DNA from: JAAURB01 sp049649525
GTDB lineage: Bacteria > Cyanobacteriota > Cyanobacteriia > Cyanobacteriales > Microcoleaceae
Length of the DNA: 64,000 bases
Reading direction: 5' to 3'
Assembly (NCBI GenBank): GCA_049649525.1
Contig: JBARZE010000065.1
Location: 37,648 to 101,647, forward strand
The notes under the pieces were generated by a model. The model saw nothing but the letters and a program-made list of their open reading frames with translations. It was not told where the DNA came from and did not search any database. The position numbers and the translations under genes are program-made. This document shows, piece after piece, positions 42,312-51,315 of this stretch (positions are counted from its first letter, which is position 1; every line of letters begins with the position of its first letter).

Positions 42312-42367
42312 GTTTTTTATCTTAATTCATTCAACAGACAGAAGATAATAATTAAGTGTTATCCTGA

Positions 42368-43240
42368 TTAATGACTTAGAAACTCTCGCATATATTGATT
42401 CACTAATTCCGGCTGTTCTTGTTGTACCCAATGACTACAATTGGGGATATAACGAATCTCTAAATCATTGACATATTCATCAGTTCCGTAGGTCAATTCT
42501 TTTCCTAATGCAGCATCTTCCTCTCCCCAAATCATTAACGTCGGAACATTTAACATTCCCCATTCTTGAGTTTTATCGGGGTTAAAAACGCCTTGAAAAA
42601 TATTACGATAATAATTAATCATTGCGGTTAATGCACCTCGTTTTGCTGCCGCATCTTTATAAGCATTAATATCAGCTTGGGTAAACGCAGTTTTATCAAT
42701 CGCCATCTCCACAAAACTAGAGGCAATAGCCTGATAATCATTGGCTTGAAAGAGTAATTCCGGTAATATAGGAAGTTGAAATAAGAAAATATACCAGCTT
42801 TTTTGTAATTGTTCAATGGTCCATAACCCATTGGCAAACTTAGCCGGATGAGGAAGATTCATCACAATCAGTTTTTCTAATAATTCTGGGTAAGCATAAG
42901 CAAAACACCAAGCAATTGCGCCCCCCCAGTCATGAGCGACTAATACACAAGATTCATACCCTAAACCCGTAATTACCCCCTCAACATCTGCAACTAATTC
43001 CTTCATTTGATACGCTGAAATATCTTGAGGTTTTTCACTATGGTTGTAACCCCTTAAATCTAATGCTACCACTTTATAATCTTTAGCAAATTCTGGAATT
43101 TGATGCCGCCAAGAATACCAAAATTCGGGAAATCCATGTAACATTAACATTAATGGCCCTTCACCTTGAGTCACGTAATGTAAGGTAACGCCGTTGGTTT
43201 GAATATATTCGCTTGTCCAAGTTCCTTGTAGTACAGACAT
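42368..43240 (-). CDS. Alpha/beta hydrolase, epoxide-hydrolase-like
   Basis: 290 residues, soluble. Motifs in order: oxyanion HGFPEFW (35-41), nucleophile Asp104 in VAHDWGGAIAW, the acid in MIWGEEDAALGKE, and catalytic His in PNCSHWVQQEQPE. An Asp nucleophile rather than Ser marks epoxide hydrolase or haloalkane dehalogenase-type enzymes. HGFPE with later Tyr residues of the cap favours epoxide hydrolase. The substrate may be lipid or carotenoid epoxides; this is inference. ATG 43240 is the clear family start. It is a single gene. Confidence 0.85.
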   Translation of the reverse strand: MSVLQGTWTSEYIQTNGVTLHYVTQGEGPLMLMLHGFPEFWYSWRHQIPEFAKDYKVVALDLRGYNHSEKPQDISAYQMKELVADVEGVITGLGYESCVLVAHDWGGAIAWCFAYAYPELLEKLIVMNLPHPAKFANGLWTIEQLQKSWYIFLFQLPILPELLFQANDYQAIASSFVEMAIDKTAFTQADINAYKDAAAKRGALTAMINYYRNIFQGVFNPDKTQEWGMLNVPTLMIWGEEDAALGKELTYGTDEYVNDLEIRYIPNCSHWVQQEQPELVNQYMREFLSH

Positions 43241-43348
43241 CAGTATTTCTGGATTTAAATAAAAGTGAATTTAAACTATTATAAAAAATTCTAATAAAAA
43301 AAGACGTTCAATATAGAACGCCGGGATAAAATTTAAAAATGTAGTATT

Positions 43349-44056
43349 CTAGTTTTTACTGGAAGTTTCAACTTCTTCAGTTGCAGTCGTATTTGAAGCT
43401 GGGTTTTCTTGAACCAAACGGTTTAATGTCTCTTCAAGTTGCTGCTTGCGTTGTTCAAATTGAACTTGTAGTTCTTGGCGATCTTGGAGTACAGTACCTG
43501 CTAAATGGGCGATCGCTAACACAACGGCTCCAAGTGATAAAACATAGCTGTGTATTGTATACAGTCTCAACAGCGTTGCTGTACTAATGCCGCCACCACC
43601 TGTAATAATTTCTCGTAGGGTTGAACCGATAAAGGGAATGGCTTCAATGGTTCCCAACTCAACCGATAACCGCCAAAATCCGGTTTGTGTCCAGTCGAGT
43701 ACCATTGCAGTCCAGTCTAAACCAATGGCAGTCAAGATAAAACCAATCACTGCTATCCAAGCAATTAACCAATTTCGCTTGAATTGACGAGATAAAAACA
43801 TTACCACCATCTGAATTAAACCCAGTGCAATCACAAGGTTTCCAGCATAATGATGCATGCCTTCAATTAACCAACCAAAATTAGTATTATTAGCGATTTG
43901 TTGGAGAGAATGATAACTCGCCCCCGCTGCGGGTTGATAGTTAAAAGCAATTAACATCCCAGATACGGCAGCTAACAGAGTCATGGTTAGGATGCCAATT
44001 GAAAGAATTGTTGCAGTCCGCCGTAAGGCAAACATCGGGTTAAAAGGTCTAATCAT
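43349..44056 (-). CDS. Cytochrome b6-like membrane protein (cytochrome b N-terminal domain)
   Basis: 235 residues with four membrane helices (about 14-38, 66-88, 98-118, 165-188) and a Gln/Glu-rich coiled C-terminus (190-218). Conserved His are His68/His69 (helix B) and the pair His169 and His184 (helix D, spaced 15 as in cytochrome b6). In cytochrome b6 helix B has two His spaced 14 apart; here the second position is Gln82 or Met83, so one of the two haems should lack its normal axial ligand. It is not petB itself: helix spacing and the tail differ and no petD is adjacent. It is probably a low-redundancy electron-transfer paralogue. ATG 44056 is taken as start. Confidence 0.72.
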   Translation of the reverse strand: MIRPFNPMFALRRTATILSIGILTMTLLAAVSGMLIAFNYQPAAGASYHSLQQIANNTNFGWLIEGMHHYAGNLVIALGLIQMVVMFLSRQFKRNWLIAWIAVIGFILTAIGLDWTAMVLDWTQTGFWRLSVELGTIEAIPFIGSTLREIITGGGGISTATLLRLYTIHSYVLSLGAVVLAIAHLAGTVLQDRQELQVQFEQRKQQLEETLNRLVQENPASNTTATEEVETSSKN

Positions 44057-44323
44057 GGAGGAGATATATAAATAAAGGTCAAGAATATCTAAGAATTACA
44101 ACAAATCTAGAATCAGCTTTAATTGGCTGTAATCCTTTTCATTCATGAGATTGATGATAAAATTGCCCTCTCAATTCAATTTGAGAGATGAGCAGAATTA
44201 TGTAGCTATATTCATAATCCTAAATAAATCTTAACATAATTTTTGATAATGGGGGACACGAGTTAGATGTCAGATCTTGTGATGTTATATGTAACATCTG
44301 TACAGAAGTCTGGATAAAAAACT

Positions 44324-44779
44324 ATGACTAATCTTGAAATTAAAGCAGCTAGTGCCGCAGACTTAGCCGACTTAAACCGTCTCTATGCAGAAATGGATGG
44401 TTTACCGTTGTTGCCTGAAACTCAGATGCTGTCATTATTTGAGCAAATGAATCAATATCCTAACTACACCATTTATATTGCCTTGTTGCACTCACACCCC
44501 GTGGGGACTTTTAGCCTATTATATGTGCCGACAATAATGCATCGGGGATATCATAAATTTGCAGTCATGGATGCAGTCACGGTGTCTGCTGCTTATCGTA
44601 ATCAAGGAATTGGTAAAGCCATGATGCAGACAGCCTTAAAACTGTGTCAAGCTGCGGGATGTTATAAAGTAACGTTATCTTCTAATATTAATCGTATTGA
44701 TGCCCATCGTTTCTATCAGTCCCTGGGGTTTGAGCAACATGGCTGGAGTTTTAGTCTTAAACTGGCGACAGTGGATTGA
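44324..44779 (+). CDS. GNAT-family N-acetyltransferase
   Basis: A 151-residue single-domain transferase. N-terminal strand IKAASAADLADLNRLY, acetyl-CoA loop YRNQGIGKAMM (Q-G-I-G), and a C-terminal NRIDAHRFYQSLGFEQHGWS motif B with the Tyr of the family. It modifies an unknown amine. It is followed 96 bp later by the EamA transporter on the same strand, but no operon link is certain. Confidence 0.88.
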   Translation: MTNLEIKAASAADLADLNRLYAEMDGLPLLPETQMLSLFEQMNQYPNYTIYIALLHSHPVGTFSLLYVPTIMHRGYHKFAVMDAVTVSAAYRNQGIGKAMMQTALKLCQAAGCYKVTLSSNINRIDAHRFYQSLGFEQHGWSFSLKLATVD

Positions 44780-44875
44780 AAAGATCAGTTAGGGTGAGAG
44801 GATTTGTGATTAATCGCTTCGATTGCGAATCAATGGTAATTTAACAACTAAAGTCTTGTATCAAACTGATTAATT

Positions 44876-45907
44876 ATGCCTCAGTTTAAAATCCCTCAGC
44901 TTTCTGGACGGGTTTATTTATTACTTGCTATCTTAATTTTTGGGGCAGCGAATGCAGTCACTCGTAAACTCACTCAACTCGGTGCAGAAAACTTAATTAA
45001 TGGGCGTAATCCTATTTCTTTTTGCAATGTTCTATTTGTGGGTAATTTGTGTGCCTTAATTTTATTGAGCATCATTTACTATCGTCAATGGCAGCCCAAT
45101 ATATTAAATAAGATCACCTGGAAAAACTGGTTAATTATGTCATTTGTGGCGATTTTAGGCGCTGCTATTGTTCCGACATTAATCTTTATCGCTCTATCTT
45201 TAACCACCGTGAATAATGTGGTTTTGATTGGGCAAATTGATACACCAATCGTATTAGCATTATCTGTTTGGTTGCTAGGAGAAAGGGTCAATCCCTGGGT
45301 AATTAGTGGCGCAATTGTTTCTTTTGTCGGTGTCGCCCTGACTGTTTTATTACAACCTCCAGGCAGCGATATGATGGCAATGAATATGGGGATTGAGATC
45401 GGATGGGGAGCTTTACTGACAGTAATGGGAGCGATTTTAAAAGCAGTTTCTAACCTGATTAGTAAAGTCAGCTTGCGGCAGATTCCTCTCGGAATTTTTA
45501 GTGTTTTTAGAATGTTTGTCGGGACTGTTTTTTTCTTTGTCACAGTGATGATTCTTTATGGCCCGAGTCACTTAATGGATGTGACTGCCCCGTTTTTATG
45601 GCAATGGATGTTAATTTATGCAGCAGTCATTGTCGTGGGGGGGCAACTATTTTGGTTTAGCGGCCTGAAGCAAAGTACAGCAAGTGAAGTCTCTCTGGCA
45701 ACCGCTTTTAACCCCATTGCAGGTATAATATCAGCCTACTTACTGTTGTCGGAAGCACCAACCACCGCTCAATACATTGGAGGAGGTATTATTTTAGTTG
45801 GGATTATATTAAATCAAATCGGTGTACAGCGTCTCAAGCGAACTGCAACCGCTCAACCCTCAACTGACAACGAAATGAATCAAGCGGTTGGGTTTAAAGG
45901 TATTTGA
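44876..45907 (+). CDS. EamA/DMT-family transporter
   Basis: 343 residues with about ten membrane helices in two EamA repeats. The first repeat contains ALSLTTVNNVVLIGQIDTPIV with the helix pair typical of drug/metabolite exporters, and the second has KQSTASEVSLATAFNPIAGI, whose small-residue Pro-containing turn ends the family repeat. The inner-membrane exporter family moves amino acids, nucleotides or secondary metabolites. It lies 230 bp upstream of the cyclase gene, with the strong promoter between them, so it is not in the same transcript; any link to the cyclitol product is inference. Confidence 0.88.
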   Translation: MPQFKIPQLSGRVYLLLAILIFGAANAVTRKLTQLGAENLINGRNPISFCNVLFVGNLCALILLSIIYYRQWQPNILNKITWKNWLIMSFVAILGAAIVPTLIFIALSLTTVNNVVLIGQIDTPIVLALSVWLLGERVNPWVISGAIVSFVGVALTVLLQPPGSDMMAMNMGIEIGWGALLTVMGAILKAVSNLISKVSLRQIPLGIFSVFRMFVGTVFFFVTVMILYGPSHLMDVTAPFLWQWMLIYAAVIVVGGQLFWFSGLKQSTASEVSLATAFNPIAGIISAYLLLSEAPTTAQYIGGGIILVGIILNQIGVQRLKRTATAQPSTDNEMNQAVGFKGI

Positions 45908-46067
45908 TCGTATTATATACAAGTATAAATACTTACGTTGTAAACAGAAGATAAATTTCTCTCTTGCCTCCGTTGCGGATGTGAATTGATCGTGGTAGAG
46001 GCTTTAACATATAAAACTTAACTAGAGAGAAATTTGTAATATTTTTCTGTAATTGGGAACACATATG

Positions 46068-46096
46068 TTAACTTAACTAAAGCAGGGTGTTATAAT
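46068..46096 (+). promoter_or_regulatory. Sigma70-type promoter for the cyclase operon
   Basis: -35 TTAACT (46068-46073), 17 bp spacer, perfect -10 TATAAT (46091-46096). The expected start of transcription is near 46103, giving a 5' leader of about 38 nt before ATG 46141. This is the clearest promoter in the window. The -10 is flanked by GGGTG and GCCC. Confidence 0.7.
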
Positions 46097-46140
46097 GCCC
46101 TAGTTGATATTGCGAATGCCATTTCATTCAGAACTCAATA

Positions 46141-47910
46141 ATGACAAAGACTACCTCGGCAGTTAGGGCTTTTATCGACACTTTTGACAGAGAGCCATTG
46201 ACACACCAGGATTTAAATCAAGCTGTTGAAGCCATTTGTGGCAGCAAACCGTTTAAAAACTTGCTACTTTCACTGATTGAAAGCAAAGCCTTTTCTCCAG
46301 AATTAGGGACAGAATTTGCATCAGCAGGGGCAATTGAAGGTTTGTCTGCTTGTCGAAGCTTACGAAGCTGTCTCAACTTCTCACTCAATCGTTTTTTCAG
46401 TTTGCTAGCTGAATTAATTACTAGCTTTGACCAGACGGTGGGTGCGGAGTGGTCTGCATTTGCCGATCAGATGCACCAGTCCAACAGAGGCAGCCGTAAG
46501 CTGCTGGATCGTCTTTCAAAAACTAAAGAGGGTAAATATTATCAGGATTTAGCCGACCGTTTGGTTGTCGAAAATCCTCATGCTGTTTATCCCACTTCCA
46601 GTTACCGTGAAGGTCGTGGATCTGTTGTCAGCACAGCAGATGACCAAACCATCGAAGCGGTGGTGAGTACGAGTACATTCACCTCGATCAAACTGGTTGA
46701 TAATACCTTAGATCCTGAACAATCTATCCTCAGAGATACTTACGTTCCCTTGGGACGTTGTGTTTGCCTAGTGGACAAGAATGTTGAGAGCTATTTCGGT
46801 GAGCAGCTCGAACATTACTTTGACTATCACGGTATCCACCTCGATAAGCTGGTTTATCGGGCCATGGAAGTTGATAAAGGCATCAGCACCGTAGAGCAAA
46901 TGCTGGGTGACTTCAAACGTTTAGGCGTTTCTCGTAACGAACCCGTATTAATCGTCGGGGGTGGAGTGTTAGCCGATACCGGTGGATTAGCTTGCGCCTT
47001 GTATCACCGTAATACTCCTTACGTCATGCTTTCGACCTCCATTGTGGCTGGAATTGATGCTGGCCCTTCTCCACGTACTTGTTGCGATGGTTTCGGATAT
47101 AAAAACCTCTTCGGTGCTTATCATCCCCCCATTCTGTCCATTACAGACCGCTTTTTCTTCAAAACCTTGCGAGAAGGATGGCTCCGTCACGGGATTATCG
47201 AGATCGTCAAAATGGCAGTGGTCAAAGATGCAGAATTATTCTGTGACCTAGAAAAAGCTGGCCCTGAGTTAATTACGACTCGTTTTGGTACAACTGAGTG
47301 CGAAGCCGATAGTGAAATCAGTACCCTTTCTCAGAAAATCTTAGGGGGCGCGTTACGCAGCTACGTTGCGGCTGAATACGGTAACCTCTACGAAACTCAT
47401 CAATGTCGGCCTCATGCCTACGGACATACTTGGTCGCCTGGGTTTGAAATCGAAGCCGGATTATTACATGGACACGCCGTCTCTATTGGTATGGGCTTTG
47501 GGGCTTATTTAAGCTACCGTCTCAACTGGATTAGCCTTGAAGAATGTCATCGGATTATGCGGCTGATTAGTTCTTTTGGCCTGAGTCTGTGGCATGATAT
47601 CCTGCACAATAAAGAAACTTTGTGGTCGTCTCAAGAAAAAATTGTTCAGAAGCGCGGTCAGAATTTAGCAGCACCTTTACCCAAAGGTGAAATCGGTAAG
47701 TGTGGTTACCTCAATTCCCTCACCCGTGACGAGCTTTACGAGGCAATTGACGAGTATAAACAGATTTGTGCAGACTATCCCAGAAAAGGTTTGGGAATTG
47801 AACCCCATTGTAGTGATGTTGGTCTAGAAGATCCCTCAACTGTAGGGGTTGCAACAGAAATAGCATCCACTTACACAGAAGAATCCGAAGAAGCATTGTC
47901 TGCTGTATAA
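46141..47910 (+). CDS. Sedoheptulose-7-phosphate cyclase-family enzyme with an N-terminal extension
   Basis: 589 residues, against about 400 for known members. Residues about 200-560 are the sugar-phosphate cyclase fold. NAD binding: VGGGVLADTGG (273-282). Metal ligands: Glu354 (HGIIEIVK), His429 (AYGHTWSPGFE) and His443 (LLHGHAV). The signatures GHTWSP and HGHAV separate sedoheptulose-7-phosphate cyclases (DDGS, EEVS, EVS) from dehydroquinate synthase (GHTFGH, HGEAV). The substrate loop DAGPSPRTCCDGFGYKN (306-322) differs strongly from DDGS (DASVAIKVAVNHRKLKN), with Arg replacing a Lys, so the product is unlike mycosporine's demethylgadusol. Residues 1-about 195 are a helical extension of unknown function. 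No mysB/C/D genes are near. Likely product: a C7 cyclitol. It is co-transcribed with the DUF6492 gene 20 bp downstream. Confidence 0.85.
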   Translation: MTKTTSAVRAFIDTFDREPLTHQDLNQAVEAICGSKPFKNLLLSLIESKAFSPELGTEFASAGAIEGLSACRSLRSCLNFSLNRFFSLLAELITSFDQTVGAEWSAFADQMHQSNRGSRKLLDRLSKTKEGKYYQDLADRLVVENPHAVYPTSSYREGRGSVVSTADDQTIEAVVSTSTFTSIKLVDNTLDPEQSILRDTYVPLGRCVCLVDKNVESYFGEQLEHYFDYHGIHLDKLVYRAMEVDKGISTVEQMLGDFKRLGVSRNEPVLIVGGGVLADTGGLACALYHRNTPYVMLSTSIVAGIDAGPSPRTCCDGFGYKNLFGAYHPPILSITDRFFFKTLREGWLRHGIIEIVKMAVVKDAELFCDLEKAGPELITTRFGTTECEADSEISTLSQKILGGALRSYVAAEYGNLYETHQCRPHAYGHTWSPGFEIEAGLLHGHAVSIGMGFGAYLSYRLNWISLEECHRIMRLISSFGLSLWHDILHNKETLWSSQEKIVQKRGQNLAAPLPKGEIGKCGYLNSLTRDELYEAIDEYKQICADYPRKGLGIEPHCSDVGLEDPSTVGVATEIASTYTEESEEALSAV

Positions 47911-47930
47911 AGAAACTTCTGTTTAAGGTT

Positions 47931-48956
47931 ATGTCACAACAAATTTTTGACTTTGTAATTCCTCTCTACCGCTTGCGTTGGAATACCAGAGCAGTGCTAG
48001 AAGCAATTACAACCCACTACGCACCTCGGGCGATCCATGTGATTGCACCTGGGCCTGAGGCGCGATTACTTCAACAGATGTCTCAACAGTGGCACACTGC
48101 CCCCCTATTCGCCCATGAGGAAGAGGGGTTTTTTCAAAAAAGCGGTTTAACTAAAGACAAAATTTGTGCTGAGTTGGAGTTAGGAAAATCTCTCTATACT
48201 CCAGGTTGGTTTTATCAACAGCTTTTGAAACTGGGTGCGGCTGAAGGCATTGATAATTTGAGTCAATGGTATGTTGTTTGGGATAGTGACTTACTCCCGG
48301 TTGCGGCTTGGCCATTAATTCGTCAGGATAACCAAAAAATACAACATACTTTTGCTTTGCTTCAGCACAATCAATGGGGCAATCCTAATATTGTCTCAAC
48401 CTGGGCGGAGTGGATTCGTTCAGTCCTCGGTGTTGAACCGGTGACGGATTCTGAAGGGACTTTTATACCCCATCATCTCTGGTTTAAGCAACAGCATCTC
48501 AAGTCGTTTCAGCAGCAGGTGAGCAACTATTATCAATCCGACGATCATTGGCTATTGTTGATGATGCGATCTGCGCTAGAATTTGGCACATTTAGTGAAT
48601 ATTGGTCATACATCTCTTGGGTGAGCGCCACTGCCCCAGAGGATCTGGCTTTCTATCCCTACCCAGAATATGGGGCAACCACTGAACGCTTTTTTGATGA
48701 TGGTACGGGTCTATTTTCTGCAGCATTAAGGCGATATCAAGCCGTTCATTCTGAAGCTGTCGAACGTGATTTTTCTCCTTCCTATCTCGAGATAGAATCA
48801 TTCATCATCGCCGAGTACGGTTCAGATCCGCTGCCGTCTTCTCTGTCTTTTGAAAGCAGTCCTAGACATCTGAAGAAAAACAAAGAGAATATGCATATTG
48901 AAGAATTACGTTCTCGCTGGAATCCGCGTGAGGCTCAAGTCTCAGCCGTTGGATGA
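47931..48956 (+). CDS. DUF6492-family glycosyltransferase-like protein
   Basis: 341 residues. It begins FDFVIPLYRLRWN, the beta-strand start common to GT-A enzymes. The key motif WYVVWDSDLLPV holds an Asp118-Ser119-Asp120 DxD-type metal/nucleotide-sugar site. The C-terminal half has SDDHWLLLMM, a probable catalytic-base region. The last 40 residues are charged and disordered. DUF6492 is a little-studied family. GT-A-like activity is inference from DxD and fold pattern. With only 20 bp to the cyclase and ATG 47931 just after its stop, the two should be one transcript, suggesting sugar transfer to a cyclitol (or of the cyclitol) in one pathway. No signal peptide is seen. Confidence 0.8.
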   Translation: MSQQIFDFVIPLYRLRWNTRAVLEAITTHYAPRAIHVIAPGPEARLLQQMSQQWHTAPLFAHEEEGFFQKSGLTKDKICAELELGKSLYTPGWFYQQLLKLGAAEGIDNLSQWYVVWDSDLLPVAAWPLIRQDNQKIQHTFALLQHNQWGNPNIVSTWAEWIRSVLGVEPVTDSEGTFIPHHLWFKQQHLKSFQQQVSNYYQSDDHWLLLMMRSALEFGTFSEYWSYISWVSATAPEDLAFYPYPEYGATTERFFDDGTGLFSAALRRYQAVHSEAVERDFSPSYLEIESFIIAEYGSDPLPSSLSFESSPRHLKKNKENMHIEELRSRWNPREAQVSAVG

Positions 48957-49203
48957 AAATTTTGATTTCTTCTAACTAGGATCGTAATCCTGCCCAAATT
49001 AATTCGTAGGATTGAGTGATGATGACTCTTCGTACGAAAAATTAATACCCTCGTATCCGCCGTTTTCTGATTAATAATTCCTCGATCTAATGCAACTGGT
49101 GTTAAAAGATTGGGGAAATCTTTTTATGATTTTGCTCTTTAATATGTAAGTCAATGGTATCTTAAGATTATTAATGTGGGTGATTAACTAAAAAGATTAG
49201 TTT

Positions 49204-50091
49204 ATGCGATTCAACAAATTACAACAATTCCTTAAACCGATTATCCAAGACATCGGCTACAAATTTATCATTAAAAACAGAATAAAACAGATTCCAATTA
49301 TTCAGGAAATAGAGCGTCTTCAAGCCAGCGATCGCTATCAAAACCCTAAAAGTTTAGTTCCGTTTGGTAGTAAAGTTTATTCTCAAAGTGATGAAGATGG
49401 CATGATTAGAGAAATCTTTAATCGGATTGGTGTTACCAACAAAACATTCGTAGAGTTTGGCATTGGTAATGGTTTAGAAAATAATACTTTAGCGTTACTG
49501 TTTGAAGGTTGGCAAGGATTATGGATTGATGCCTCTACAAAATCTGTTAATAAAATTAGAAAATACTTTAATATTATTATCGAAAAAGAACAGCTAAAAA
49601 TGGTTGAATCTTTTATTACAAAAGACAATATTAATCAACTGATTTCGACTAATATTGATTCTGATGAAATTGATTTACTCTCAGTCGATATTGATGGAAA
49701 CGATTATCATATTATTGATGCGATTACCTGCGTTAGTCCTCGGGTGATTGTATTAGAATATAACGCAAAATTCACACCGCCTATATTGTATTGCATGGAC
49801 TATAATCCGACACACAGATGGGAAAAAGATGATTGTTTTGGAGCCTCTCTCAAATTCTTTGAGGTTAATTTAGAAAAAAAAGGATATGATTTAGTCGGTT
49901 GTAACTTATCCGGTGCTAATGCCTTTTTTGTTAGAAAAGATTTAGTAAACGATCAATTTCTCGCCCCGTTTACAGCAGAAAATCATTATGAACCCGCTAG
50001 ATACTATTTATCAGGATATTTTGCAGGTCATCCAGCCAGTTATCAAACCTTAGCAAAATCATTATCAATGCGTTCTATTTCAGATAATTGA
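49204..50091 (+). CDS. FkbM-like methyltransferase-fold protein
   Basis: 295 residues. The central part has the class I SAM-binding strand FVEFGIGNGLENNTLALL (about 79-96) and LLSVDIDGNDYHII, plus SPRVIVLEYNAKFTPP. The pattern is of the methyltransferase-like proteins found in cyanobacterial polysaccharide and natural-product loci. It could O-methylate a sugar or a cyclitol and lies 247 bp after the DUF6492 gene on the same strand, but no direct evidence links them. The C-terminus ends in an Asn/His/Tyr-rich segment (FTAENHYEPARYYLSGYFAG). ATG 49204 has no strong ribosome binding site. Confidence 0.72.
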   Translation: MRFNKLQQFLKPIIQDIGYKFIIKNRIKQIPIIQEIERLQASDRYQNPKSLVPFGSKVYSQSDEDGMIREIFNRIGVTNKTFVEFGIGNGLENNTLALLFEGWQGLWIDASTKSVNKIRKYFNIIIEKEQLKMVESFITKDNINQLISTNIDSDEIDLLSVDIDGNDYHIIDAITCVSPRVIVLEYNAKFTPPILYCMDYNPTHRWEKDDCFGASLKFFEVNLEKKGYDLVGCNLSGANAFFVRKDLVNDQFLAPFTAENHYEPARYYLSGYFAGHPASYQTLAKSLSMRSISDN

Positions 50092-50265
50092 TTTAAGCAA
50101 CTGCGCTCCTTAATACTTTGGGTTTATTGATATGTTAGTATAATACAACTGTAACGATTGCAATAGCTTGTATCATCAATCAATCTGTCTCATTTGCAAG
50201 AATGTTATAATTTGCGTTACGCTTAAACTTAGAAAACTCACAAATTAACCTCACAATTACTATCA

Positions 50266-51105
50266 ATGGGATTTTTAAATAACCTAATTCCTAAAGTCGT
50301 TCAACCCACACCGAAAGCACCCACAATAAAAAAAAGCCGCCGAGGAATTCATCTTAAATCAGCCTCCGAAATTGAGATTATGCGGCAAGCAGCGCTCATT
50401 GTTGCAACTGTTTTGAAAGAAATCTCTGAAATAGTTCAACCGGGAATGACCACCGCAGATTTAGATGAATACGCCGAAAAACGGATTCGGGAAATGGGCG
50501 CGACTCCTAGTTTCAAAGGATATTATGGTTTTCCTGGGTCTATTTGTTCTTGTATTAACAATGAGGTGGTTCATGGTATCCCTAGCCGTCGCAAAGTGAT
50601 TAAAACCGGGGATGTTTTAAAAGTTGATACAGGCGCTTTTTATAATGGCTTTCATGGAGATTCTTGTATTACAATTGCTGTGGGAAATGTGAGACCAGAT
50701 GCTAAAAAATTAATTCAAACCGCAGAAGAAACGTTATATAAAGGCATCGAACAAGTAAAATCGGGTGCTCATTTACTCGATATTGCGGGCGCAATTCAAG
50801 ATTACGCCGAAGCCCAAGGATTCAAAATTGTTGAAGAATTTACCGGGCATGGTGTCGGTCAGAATTTACATGAAGAACCTTCTGTTTTTAACACTCGTAC
50901 TCAGGGTTTACCCAATGTTAAATTAAAAGCCGGAATGACACTGGCAATTGAACCGATTTTAAATGCGGGTTCGCGTTATACTCGTACTTTATCAGATAGA
51001 TGGACTGTTGTAACGGTTGATAATGCATTGTCGGCTCAGTTTGAGCATACCGTTTTAGTCACAGAAACAGGTTATGAAATTCTCACAGATCGCTCAAAAG
51101 TTTAG
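50266..51105 (+). CDS. map: Type I methionine aminopeptidase
   Basis: 279 residues of the pita-bread fold, removing N-terminal Met from new proteins. Metal ligands are visible: Asp pair in LKVDTGAFYNGFHGDS, His in TGHGVGQNLHEEP, Glu in LAIEPILN, Glu in QFEHTVLVTE. There is an N-terminal extension of about 30 residues (MGFLNNLIPKVVQPTPKAP) compared with the E. coli enzyme, seen in other cyanobacterial MAPs. Two promoter-like -10 sequences TATAAT occur upstream (near 50138 and 50206) without good -35 boxes. It has a terminator directly downstream. Confidence 0.93.
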   Translation: MGFLNNLIPKVVQPTPKAPTIKKSRRGIHLKSASEIEIMRQAALIVATVLKEISEIVQPGMTTADLDEYAEKRIREMGATPSFKGYYGFPGSICSCINNEVVHGIPSRRKVIKTGDVLKVDTGAFYNGFHGDSCITIAVGNVRPDAKKLIQTAEETLYKGIEQVKSGAHLLDIAGAIQDYAEAQGFKIVEEFTGHGVGQNLHEEPSVFNTRTQGLPNVKLKAGMTLAIEPILNAGSRYTRTLSDRWTVVTVDNALSAQFEHTVLVTETGYEILTDRSKV

Positions 51106-51123
51106 TCTATAATTTTTAATTAG

Positions 51124-51160
51124 CCTAGCTATTTAATCTGGCTAGGTTTATTTATTTTAT
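51124..51160 (+). terminator. Rho-independent terminator of map
   Basis: CCTAGC (51124-51129) pairs with GCTAGG (51141-51146), 11 nt loop, followed by TTTATTTATTTTAT. It begins 18 bp after the stop of map. Confidence 0.75.
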
Positions 51161-51315
51161 AGCGCTACACGCTCTTGAAATAGGGAATAGGCAATAGCGG
51201 TTAGACCGGGCGAAGGAATGTAATTATTATTGCTTTTTCTTATTTTTCCTAACTTAATAATATAGCTGCTAGTAAAGTATTTTTAATAATATTTTTATTT
51301 TAAATTTCATAAAAA

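Noticed and set aside
45085..45543. 152-codon minus-strand frame inside the EamA transporter gene
   Set aside because: Antisense shadow of membrane-helix codons; it has no start signal or recognisable domain.
46141..47910. Ordinary 3-dehydroquinate synthase (aroB)
   Set aside because: The metal-site motifs are GHTWSP and HGHAV rather than GHTFGH and HGEAV, and the protein is about 220 residues longer than AroB.
44876..50091. Mycosporine-like amino acid (shinorine/mycosporine-glycine) cluster
   Set aside because: The cyclase lacks the DDGS substrate-loop sequence and no O-methyltransferase, ATP-grasp or NRPS/Ala-ligase genes of the known cluster are present.
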